Shown piece by piece: positions 1 through 5,621 of a stretch of 6,912 bases of DNA (position 1 is its first letter; every line of letters begins with the position of its first letter). The DNA comes from DATKMG01 sp035541995 (lineage in GTDB: Bacteria > Acidobacteriota > Terriglobia > Versatilivoradales > Versatilivoraceae): contig DATKMG010000767.1 in NCBI GenBank assembly GCA_035541995.1, positions 1 to 6,912 of the forward strand. Reading direction: 5' to 3'. A program made the translations under genes and the position numbers. Under the pieces are notes generated by a model that was not told the origin of the DNA, made no database searches, and saw only the letters and a list, made by a program, of their open reading frames with translations.

Positions 1-101
1 GGGGACTCGCATTTACTTATGATGGCTTCGGCAACCGAACTACTCAGTCAGTGACCAAAGGCTCTGGGCCCACTGCGGGGATAATTGGGGTCAGCCCTTA
101 A
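1..101 (+). pseudogene. Remnant of a YD-repeat (Rhs-type) protein, 3' end, cut by the left edge
   Basis: Reading from base 3, the frame gives about 32 residues including TYDGFGNRTTQSVTKGSGPT (bases 15-74) and then stops at TAA (99-101). The Y-D-x-x-G-N-R core is the signature of YD/RHS repeats, which build the beta-cage shells of Rhs/Tc toxins and many large wall-associated proteins of soil bacteria. In intact relatives this motif is normally followed by more YD repeats. Here the frame runs into a different-looking sequence (GGGGTCAGCCC, bases 87-97) and ends, which suggests truncation by rearrangement or insertion. The gene may be large and simply end here, since the upstream part is outside the window. 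The YD assignment is fairly firm; the pseudogene call is an inference. Confidence 0.55.
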
Positions 102-162
102 AAGATAAACTAAGCAAAAATCGCTGTGAGCTTTATCCCTGTTCCTGCCCGGTTTTGACGGT

Positions 163-210
163 GCGGGGAACGCCTCGCCATCAGGGCGGGGTTGAACGCC
201 TGGTCATCAG
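163..210. repeat. Imperfect tandem repeat upstream of rhaI
   Basis: GCGGGG followed by AACGCCTCGCCATCAG (163-184) recurs as GCGGGG-TTG-AACGCCTGGTCATCAG (186-210). The shared GAACGCCT..ATCAG part (168-184 and 194-210) matches at 15 of 17 positions with a 26-base period. The copies lie about 75-125 bases upstream of the candidate -35 box of the rhamnose operon. They may be a tandem binding site for a sugar-responsive regulator or a simple local duplication; the sequence alone does not decide. Confidence 0.55.
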
Positions 211-285
211 CTTGAACAATGAGGGATGTACCTCTCGGATCCATGTCGGATTCCGCCCAAAAGTGCCTCCTCGGTCATTTTTCCT

Positions 286-312
286 TTGAAACCAGACACC
301 ATTCGTTATAAA
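286..312 (+). promoter_or_regulatory. Candidate sigma-70-type promoter of rhaI-rhaT
   Basis: TTGAAA (286-291, five of six consensus bases) and TATAAA (307-312, five of six) are separated by 15 bases, which is shorter than the preferred 16-18. It is the best hexamer pair I see before the operon and would leave an untranslated leader of roughly 80 bases. The short spacer could mean an activator-dependent promoter, or the true promoter may lie elsewhere. Confidence 0.35.
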
Positions 313-397
313 TGTAGGGCGCTACTGTAGAGCACCGGTATCCAAGTTCCACTGGATTCCTACCCGATTTGATAAAACCGATAAATGGAGGAAATTC

Positions 398-1591
398 ATG
401 TCCGCAACTCGCAACGAAAAGCAAATCTGGAAGGCCCTCGATAAGTTCCAAATTGAGTTGCCTTCCTGGGGATTTGCCAACACCGGGACCCGCTTCGGCA
501 AGTTTATGCAAGCGGAAGCGGCCTCGACGATCGAAGAGAAACTCAGCGACGCCGGCCAGGTTCATCGTTTTACCGGCTGCTGCCCATCAGTAGCCGTGCA
601 CGTTTTGTGGGATTTCCCGCAGGGGCTTGCCAGCGTCGATGAGGCCAAGCTTAAAGCTGACAAGCATGGTGTCCGTATTGGTGCTATCAATCCCAACGTC
701 TTTCAAGACCAGATTTATAAGAATGGGTCGCTCGGGAATCCTGACCCGAAAGTCCGTCAAGCTGCGTTGGAGCATATTTTCGAATCTGTAGAAATCGGCA
801 AGAAGACCAACAGCCGCGACCTCTCCTTGTGGTTCATCGATGGGTCCAACTTCCCCGGAACGGCTAACATTCGGAAGCGTCGAGCCTGCTTCGAAGACTG
901 CCTCAAGCAAGTGCATGCCCGGCTTGCACCAAGCCAAATTATGTTAGTCGAGTATAAACCGTTTGAACCGGCCTTCTACCATACGGATATCGCCGATTGG
1001 GGCATGGCACTGCTGATGGCCCGTAATGCGGGGCCCCAGGCTCGTGTGCTGGTGGATACAGGACATCATTACCAGGCACAGAACATCGAACAGATTGTAG
1101 CCTGGTTGCTCAGCGAAGGCATGCTGGGAGGTTTTCATTTCAATGACCGCCGTTACGCAGATGATGATCTGACAATGGGCTCCATTGATCCTTACCAGAT
1201 TTTCCGGATTTTCAATGAGATCCTGTACTACGAGTGGGAGACTGGAAAACATCCGACCATCGCTTACATGGTTGACCAGAGTCACAACTTGAAGGGAAAG
1301 ATCGAGGAAATGATCCAGACGGCCATGATCGCTCAGGAGTTATTTGCCAAGGCGGCCATGGTTGACCACTCGGAACTGGCCAAACATCAGGATAAATGTA
1401 ACCTGATTGACGCGGAAGAGTGTCTAAGGTCAGCCTTCTCCACCGATGTCCGACCTGTCTTGCGGGAATGGCGGAAGTCCAAGGGAATAGCGGAGGATCC
1501 TCTGGCGGCGTTCCGCGCCAGCGGATACCTGAAGCGAATTGCCAAAGAACGCGGCGCGCGCAATTTAGCAGGAGGCGGCAGTTATGCCTGA
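398..1591 (+). CDS. rhaI: L-rhamnose isomerase, RhaI family
   Basis: A cytoplasmic metal-dependent aldose-ketose isomerase of 397 residues, expected to convert L-rhamnose to L-rhamnulose in the first step of rhamnose breakdown. It matches the Pseudomonas stutzeri L-rhamnose isomerase family (xylose-isomerase-like TIM barrel) rather than the E. coli RhaA type. Remembered metal ligands of that enzyme map at a constant offset of 34: E185 (VEYK), D220 and H223 (VDTGHH), H247 (FHFND), D255 and D257 (DDDL) and D293 (VDQSHN). Other family marks are PSWG (22-25), GTRF (30-33), DGSNFPG (148-154) and a C-terminal ASGY (374-377). The start at 398 is supported by GGAGG at 387-391 with a 6-base spacer. 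The N-terminus is about 34 residues shorter than in P. stutzeri, where a helical extension is missing. Enzymes of this family also accept other aldoses such as D-allose, so the physiological substrate is inferred mainly from the downstream RhaT gene. Confidence 0.93.
   Translation: MSATRNEKQIWKALDKFQIELPSWGFANTGTRFGKFMQAEAASTIEEKLSDAGQVHRFTGCCPSVAVHVLWDFPQGLASVDEAKLKADKHGVRIGAINPNVFQDQIYKNGSLGNPDPKVRQAALEHIFESVEIGKKTNSRDLSLWFIDGSNFPGTANIRKRRACFEDCLKQVHARLAPSQIMLVEYKPFEPAFYHTDIADWGMALLMARNAGPQARVLVDTGHHYQAQNIEQIVAWLLSEGMLGGFHFNDRRYADDDLTMGSIDPYQIFRIFNEILYYEWETGKHPTIAYMVDQSHNLKGKIEEMIQTAMIAQELFAKAAMVDHSELAKHQDKCNLIDAEECLRSAFSTDVRPVLREWRKSKGIAEDPLAAFRASGYLKRIAKERGARNLAGGGSYA
1570..1575 (+). promoter_or_regulatory. 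Ribosome binding site of rhaT inside the end of rhaI
   Basis: A perfect AGGAGG lies within the last codons of rhaI, 8 bases before the rhaT ATG at 1584. The rhaT start overlaps the rhaI stop by 8 bases (ATGCCTGA), so the two genes are probably translationally coupled. This site also fixes the rhaT start. Confidence 0.8.
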
Positions 1592-2600
1592 GTCAGTTCA
1601 GTATGTCGGAATCCTATTGGCTGCACTGGGGGGAGTGTCGAATGGGATTTTTGCTCTCCCCATGAAGCTCATGAAACGCTGGAAATGGGAGCATATCTGG
1701 CTAGCTTATTCGGTCGTGGGCATGGTGCTGGCTCCATGGGCCGTGGCCGTCCTGAGTACACCGCGGCTCGGAGAAGTCATCCAAGGTGCGCCGTTAGTTT
1801 TGATTTGTGGGTTCGGATTCGCCTGGGGGTTGGGTTCGGTTTTCTTTGGCCTGGGACTGGACCGCCTTGGCATGGGTCTGGGGTTGGCCTTGATGATGGG
1901 GATCATCGCAGGGGTGGGGTCACTCGTACCCCTGTTGATCCTTAAACCCGGTTCTTTGGCCACGCAACAAGGGATGATCGTTCTCATTGGCAATGCGGTT
2001 CTAATCCTCGGTATCTCGCTCTGTGCCCGGGCTGGTGGCCTGCGAAGCAAACAGCAAGCCACTGCCGGAGCGGGATCCTCGAGCCCTCCATCAATGGTCT
2101 CAGGTCTCATCATTGCTATCCTGGCGGGGCTGTTCTCTTCAATGTTGAACTTCAGCTTTGCCTTCAGCGGGGAAACTCAACGGCGCGCTGCCGAACTCGG
2201 GGCCGCAGGCCCCATGGTAAGCATGAGCATTTGGGCACTCGCCATCTCTTCAGGTTTCCTGGCGAATATGGCCTATTGCCTGTGGCGTATGCGCAAAAGT
2301 GGCTGGAGCTGTTATCGGGAACCAGGAACTGGTACTTATTGGTTCGGCGCACTTGTAATGGGAATCTTGTGGTTTGGGGGGATTCTCCTCTACGGCGTTG
2401 GTGCCAGTTACCTGGGTTCGGCTGGCCCCGTGATAGGCTGGCCAATCCTGATGGGTGGCACCATTGTGGCCAGTAACATCGCGGGATGGTTGACTGGCGA
2501 ATGGAAAGGGACCGGGACACGCACTGTCTCATTCCTGGCTGCCGGCGTCACGGTCATCCTGGTGGCGATGGTCATCATTGCGCAGGGAAACGCAGTGTAA
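1584..2600 (+). CDS. rhaT: L-rhamnose/proton symporter, RhaT family
   Basis: An inner-membrane transporter of 338 residues, close to the 344 of E. coli RhaT, expected to bring in L-rhamnose with protons. Ten hydrophobic segments can be placed at about 8-30, 38-58, 70-90, 97-118, 130-150, 172-194, 210-232, 252-274, 281-302 and 314-334, as expected for the drug/metabolite transporter superfamily (two five-helix halves). Points shared with E. coli RhaT are a P-x-K-x-x-K-x-W stretch near 26-33, W-G-(I/L)-G in helix 3 (81-84), the Y/D-R-x-L-G-M-(S/G) turn near 93-98, and GEWK..G.R (305-313) before the last helix, which corresponds to KEWNNAGRR. A cytoplasmic loop (about 151-171) is rich in Ser, Ala and Gln. 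It is coupled to the upstream isomerase by an 8-base overlap, which supports rhamnose as substrate. Some RhaT-family proteins in other phyla may carry other sugars. Confidence 0.9.
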   Translation: MPESVQYVGILLAALGGVSNGIFALPMKLMKRWKWEHIWLAYSVVGMVLAPWAVAVLSTPRLGEVIQGAPLVLICGFGFAWGLGSVFFGLGLDRLGMGLGLALMMGIIAGVGSLVPLLILKPGSLATQQGMIVLIGNAVLILGISLCARAGGLRSKQQATAGAGSSSPPSMVSGLIIAILAGLFSSMLNFSFAFSGETQRRAAELGAAGPMVSMSIWALAISSGFLANMAYCLWRMRKSGWSCYREPGTGTYWFGALVMGILWFGGILLYGVGASYLGSAGPVIGWPILMGGTIVASNIAGWLTGEWKGTGTRTVSFLAAGVTVILVAMVIIAQGNAV

Positions 2601-2768
2601 GGGACGTCGGTGGCGGACCAAGGCCTTCAAATCCAGAGAGTGGCCCTGTCATCCTGAGAAGCCCTTTTACCTCTTGCCGATCCGTTGGCCTCTGGAAATT
2701 CAGTGCTCCAAAACCGTGGGTGGCGCAGACATCGCGCTGTTTGCGATGTCTGCGAACCGATTCGGCAG
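2601..2768. other. Convergent intergenic spacer
   Basis: This spacer separates the 3' ends of rhaT (stop 2598-2600) and the beta-mannosidase gene (stop 2769-2771 on the minus strand). No gene is apparent. It holds a TGTCATCCTGAG motif (2647-2658), which from memory resembles the start of an intergenic palindromic repeat common in many environmental bacteria. Nearer the mannosidase end it holds a perfect 12-bp stem-loop (2724-2754). No stem followed directly by a clear T-run is seen on either strand, so transcription may end through the stem-loop, by Rho, or with read-through. Confidence 0.6.
2724..2754. repeat. Perfect 12-bp inverted repeat (stem-loop) between convergent genes
   Basis: CGCAGACATCGC (2724-2735) pairs exactly with GCGATGTCTGCG (2743-2754) around a 7-base loop, GCTGTTT. 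The preceding GTGGGTGG and the CGCAGACA..TGTCTGCG arms resemble REP-like palindromes that I recall as frequent in Acidobacteriota and related genomes, but copy number cannot be judged here. The position between two converging 3' ends also suits a bidirectional transcription stop or an mRNA 3'-end protector. No T-run follows the stem directly, so it is not a textbook intrinsic terminator. Confidence 0.75.
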
Positions 2769-5327
2769 CTAAAACGCATCGACGAGTGAACGGATCTTCA
2801 GGTTTTGACGGATACTCTCCAGAGTTATTGTCCCGGTTGGCTGGAATTCTACCTGCACCCTCCTGCCTGGCAACAGGTCAAAGTAATTATCTGAGAAAAA
2901 CCCATCACCTTGGTTCAAGGAGAGATAAACTGTTCGTGCCAACGTGTTCGAACTGAGTTGTACCTCGAAATTCTTCCCTTTCTGTCTAATCTGATTTTCA
3001 ATAGTCGCCTTAGGCAGCCCCATCTCCTTAAAAGGAGCAAAGGGAAATAAATTGGAGGAAAGAATTTTTCCGTCAGCGACCAACTCTGATAGGAGCACCA
3101 GCTTTGAGGCATCCTTCCTTTGTAGCAATTCCGTCTTGTCGTACTTCTTGTAGACTTTACTCTTCAAGGGCAACACTTCGATCTCAGAGCTTTCGTCGAT
3201 CAGTGATTTCCCACCGAAATCAAGGAGCTGCGTGTGAAGCGTGACATGAGTTGCCTTCATCCGATCGGAAACGACATAAATATTAATCTGGTTATTCTCT
3301 TCGTGTGGGCTAACCAGGAGATCATTGTAAAAGCGCCGGGCGTAGTACTGGAGCGCCTTCCAATTTCCGAAGTAATCGAGGCTCGACCAGGAGGCCACCG
3401 GCCAACAGTCATCAATCTGCCAATAAAGCGAGCCCATGACTCGAGGCATGTTTCGTCGCAGGTGCTCGGCTCCGATTTTGATCCCCTCAGCCTGCAAGAC
3501 CTGACTTGCATAAAGAAATGACTCGAAGTCTTTAGGCTCGGGATACTCCCTTAACAGGTATTCTCGAATCAGTTGATTCCCGCGGGGATGCTTTTGATGG
3601 GCCATCATGACGGGGGATTGGATGCTGCGGTCCTCAGTAAGTGTGTAGCTCTGGACGGTCTTAATGTCAGGAAAAGATTGAAATCCATACTCGCTCATGA
3701 ATCGTGGGAATTGCTGTTCATATGCTTTTAAAGGCAAGGCAGCATGCCAGACGCCCCAGAAGTGAACATCGCCCATTTTCTGGGAATCGGGATCGTCTTC
3801 CAGGTTGGAACTGGGGGAACTGGGCCAATAAGGGCGTTCAGGATCGAGTCGGGTACAGACTTCCGGCAGGACTAGATGAAACAACTTAAGGTAATCGTCC
3901 CAGAGTCCTGCAGGCAACTTCCGCTTCCAACCCCAATGAACCCACCCGGTCTCGACCTCATTGTTGCCGCACCAGATGGCTACAGCAGGATGGTTTCGTA
4001 GGCGTCTTACGTTATCCGTGGCTTCCTGCCTCACATTTTCCAGGAATCCTTGATCACCGGGATATAAGCTGCAAGCGAACATGAAGTCCTGCCAGACCAG
4101 GATACCCAGTTCATCACAGAGAGCGTAGAACTCGTCGTCCTCATAGTAGCCGCCTCCCCAGACACGAAGCATGTTCATATTGGCATCACGGCAGGATCGG
4201 ACGAGATGCCGGTAGCGTTCCGGCGTCACTCGATTGGCAAAGCTGTCTGCGGGAATCCAGTTCCCCCCCTTGGCGAAAATCGGCACTCCATTGATGACGA
4301 AAGCAAAGCTTTTTCCCCAAGCATCCGGTTGCTGCTGTAACTCCAGAGACCTTAAGCCAATACGGACCACCTTCTGGTCACTGAATTCTGATCCTACATA
4401 GAGCTTGGCCCTCAAGGTATAGAGAGGTTGAGGTCCATACCCATTTGGCCACCACAAATCCGGCTCAGAGACACTGAACTCCATTGATAGAGTATTCTCA
4501 CCGGCATTCAAGTGAACGCTCCTCTCAGTCCCTGGAAGTAAATCTTGAACCTCGTCCAGCGTGATTCGGGCCTCAGTATCCGTGGCCGACTCAACCAGAA
4601 ATTCGGCAGTCAGCTTGGCCTCGCTTGGAGTCACATGGTCTTGGTGGATGGTAAAATCCCGAAGGACCACTTGGTCCCAGGCTTGAAGATAAACGGGCTT
4701 CCAGATGCCGCTGGTTACCAACCTCGGACCCCAATCCCATCCATAGTGATACGGTGCCTTACGCGTGTATGGGCAGGTCTTCTCCCCCTGGTCGTTGGAG
4801 GCCGGAAGCTGGTACTTCGACTGTTTCAGGACCGGCAGAATTTCATTGATGGGAGAGCGAAAGACAATGTGCAGGGTGTTCTGTCCGACCTTCAAGTCTC
4901 TTTCACAATTAACCTCCCACCGGCGAAACATATTGTTGGCGCTGAGAACCTTGGCATCGTTTAAGAACACAATGGCATAAGTGTCTAGCCCCTCGAAGAC
5001 AAGCTGGATATTCTTATGCTGCAGGAATTCAGTGTTCAGGTTGAACTGGGTCCGGTACTCCCAATCGGTCTTTCCAATCCACTGGAGCTTCTGCTCGTTA
5101 TCCCGAAAGAAGGGATCATCGATCAATTTATTGTCGAGCAGATCGGTATGGACGCACCCAGGCACCTTGGCAGGGTACCATTCTCTCTTTTTCATTTCCC
5201 TGAATTGCCAACCGTCCTGGAGTTGCATGGTTATCTTCCTGGGATTGTTGCTCTGTGCCGAACACGGAGAATTGAATGACACCAGCGCCAGCAATATCAG
5301 GGTCAGTAAGGAGGAAGCCGGATTCAT
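2769..5327 (-). CDS. Secreted beta-mannosidase, glycoside hydrolase family 2
   Basis: An exo-acting retaining glycosidase of 852 residues, expected to remove terminal beta-linked mannose from manno-oligosaccharides. Domain order fits GH2 beta-mannosidases: signal peptide (1-24, likely cut after CSA), sugar-binding jelly-roll domain (about 35-215, with YHYGWDWGPR at 193-202), Ig-like domain (about 218-325), TIM barrel (about 330-660) and C-terminal Ig-like domains (to 852). The predicted acid/base is E457 in WCGNNE and the nucleophile is E546 in SEYGFQSFP. Their spacing of 89 is close to the 93 in Bacteroides BtMan2A (E462, E555). RVWGGGYYE (388-396) and YWQIDDCWP (635-643) are further family marks. 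The start is fixed by GAGGTG four bases upstream and an in-frame TGA two codons before the ATG. The signal peptide has no Lys or Arg in its n-region, which is unusual. Cys22 does not sit in a convincing lipobox. Base composition looks less GC-rich than in the kinase gene. Confidence 0.95.
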   Translation of the reverse strand: MNPASSLLTLILLALVSFNSPCSAQSNNPRKITMQLQDGWQFREMKKREWYPAKVPGCVHTDLLDNKLIDDPFFRDNEQKLQWIGKTDWEYRTQFNLNTEFLQHKNIQLVFEGLDTYAIVFLNDAKVLSANNMFRRWEVNCERDLKVGQNTLHIVFRSPINEILPVLKQSKYQLPASNDQGEKTCPYTRKAPYHYGWDWGPRLVTSGIWKPVYLQAWDQVVLRDFTIHQDHVTPSEAKLTAEFLVESATDTEARITLDEVQDLLPGTERSVHLNAGENTLSMEFSVSEPDLWWPNGYGPQPLYTLRAKLYVGSEFSDQKVVRIGLRSLELQQQPDAWGKSFAFVINGVPIFAKGGNWIPADSFANRVTPERYRHLVRSCRDANMNMLRVWGGGYYEDDEFYALCDELGILVWQDFMFACSLYPGDQGFLENVRQEATDNVRRLRNHPAVAIWCGNNEVETGWVHWGWKRKLPAGLWDDYLKLFHLVLPEVCTRLDPERPYWPSSPSSNLEDDPDSQKMGDVHFWGVWHAALPLKAYEQQFPRFMSEYGFQSFPDIKTVQSYTLTEDRSIQSPVMMAHQKHPRGNQLIREYLLREYPEPKDFESFLYASQVLQAEGIKIGAEHLRRNMPRVMGSLYWQIDDCWPVASWSSLDYFGNWKALQYYARRFYNDLLVSPHEENNQINIYVVSDRMKATHVTLHTQLLDFGGKSLIDESSEIEVLPLKSKVYKKYDKTELLQRKDASKLVLLSELVADGKILSSNLFPFAPFKEMGLPKATIENQIRQKGKNFEVQLSSNTLARTVYLSLNQGDGFFSDNYFDLLPGRRVQVEFQPTGTITLESIRQNLKIRSLVDAF

Positions 5328-5331
5328 GAAT

Positions 5332-5337
5332 CACCTC
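5332..5337 (-). promoter_or_regulatory. Ribosome binding site of the beta-mannosidase gene
   Basis: On the minus strand GAGGTG stands four bases before the ATG at 5327-5325. An in-frame TGA lies between it and the start codon, so no longer protein is possible from upstream and this start is secure. Confidence 0.75.
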
Positions 5338-5373
5338 ATTAAAGCTAGATCGAAGGACTCCGCTTTCAGCCGA

Positions 5374-5402
5374 ACTATACGGCATCTCACGGGACCGGGC
5401 AA
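5374..5402 (-). promoter_or_regulatory. Candidate sigma-70-type promoter of the beta-mannosidase gene
   Basis: On the minus strand TTGCCC (5402-5397, four of six consensus bases) and TATAGT (5379-5374, five of six) are exactly 17 bases apart. Transcription would start near 5367 and give a leader of about 40 bases. The ideal spacing and good -10 box make it plausible; the weak -35 box suggests modest basal activity or help from an activator. Confidence 0.45.
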
Positions 5403-5517
5403 CCGGCAAGCTGTTCGTAAGTCTACTGCTTCAGGCGGCGTTGAATTTTGGATTCCTGATCACGATCTACATCTACCGGACATTTCTAATTTGAGTTGAC
5501 ACGCTGATGGAAACCCA

Positions 5518-5545
5518 TTGACCGACACAGCGGGAGTGATACAAT
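5518..5545 (+). promoter_or_regulatory. Candidate sigma-70-type promoter of the winged-helix/kinase gene
   Basis: TTGACC (5518-5523) and TACAAT (5540-5545) each match the consensus at five of six positions and are 16 bases apart. Transcription would start around 5552, leaving a leader of about 70 bases. A second TTGAC (TTGACA, 5496-5501) lies exactly 22 bases upstream of the -35 box in the same orientation, so it may be part of an activator or operator site rather than the core promoter. Confidence 0.5.
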
Positions 5546-5621
5546 AGCTGCGGTTCACAGCCGAGTTTCTCCCTCCTCCTCCGCATCTTCTTGTTTCTCG
5601 TCCATACAGAAGGGGGCGTCC

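Larger units (their letters stand above)
102..397. other. Non-coding leader region upstream of the rhamnose operon
   Basis: I see no supportable gene in this stretch on either strand. It begins beside a GGGGTCAGCCC motif (87-97) at the end of the YD-repeat remnant, continues through an A-rich patch (about 102-122) and an imperfect tandem repeat (163-210), and ends in a candidate promoter (286-312) and the ribosome binding site of the rhamnose isomerase. It also contains a small perfect inverted repeat, CTAC-T-GTAG (322-330), just downstream of the candidate -10 box, which could be an operator half or chance. Confidence 0.5.

Noticed and set aside
104..159. Partial inverted repeat GATAAA..GC / GCTTTATC near the left edge
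   Set aside because: The arms match only with an interrupting CTA, and no function or T-run is evident.
275..565. Minus-strand open frame running from within rhaI into its leader
   Set aside because: It overlaps the rhaI start region and has no family similarity that I can see.
1706..2113. Minus-strand open frame of 135 codons opposite rhaT
   Set aside because: It lies wholly antisense to a well-supported transporter gene, is rich in Pro and Arg as expected of a shadow frame in GC-rich DNA, and matches no family I recognise.
2633..2695. Inverted repeat CCAGAGAGTGGCC / GGCCTCTGG as a rhaT terminator
   Set aside because: Pairing needs a four-base bulge, the loop is about 40 bases, and no T-run follows.
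4545..4964. Plus-strand open frame of 139 codons opposite the beta-mannosidase
   Set aside because: It is antisense to conserved GH2 sequence, has no convincing ribosome binding site, and no recognisable domain.
5253..5267. Lipobox at Cys22 of the beta-mannosidase
   Set aside because: The residues before the cysteine are N-S-P, not the L-(A/S)-(G/A) expected for lipoprotein signal peptidase, so a standard Sec cut after CSA is preferred.
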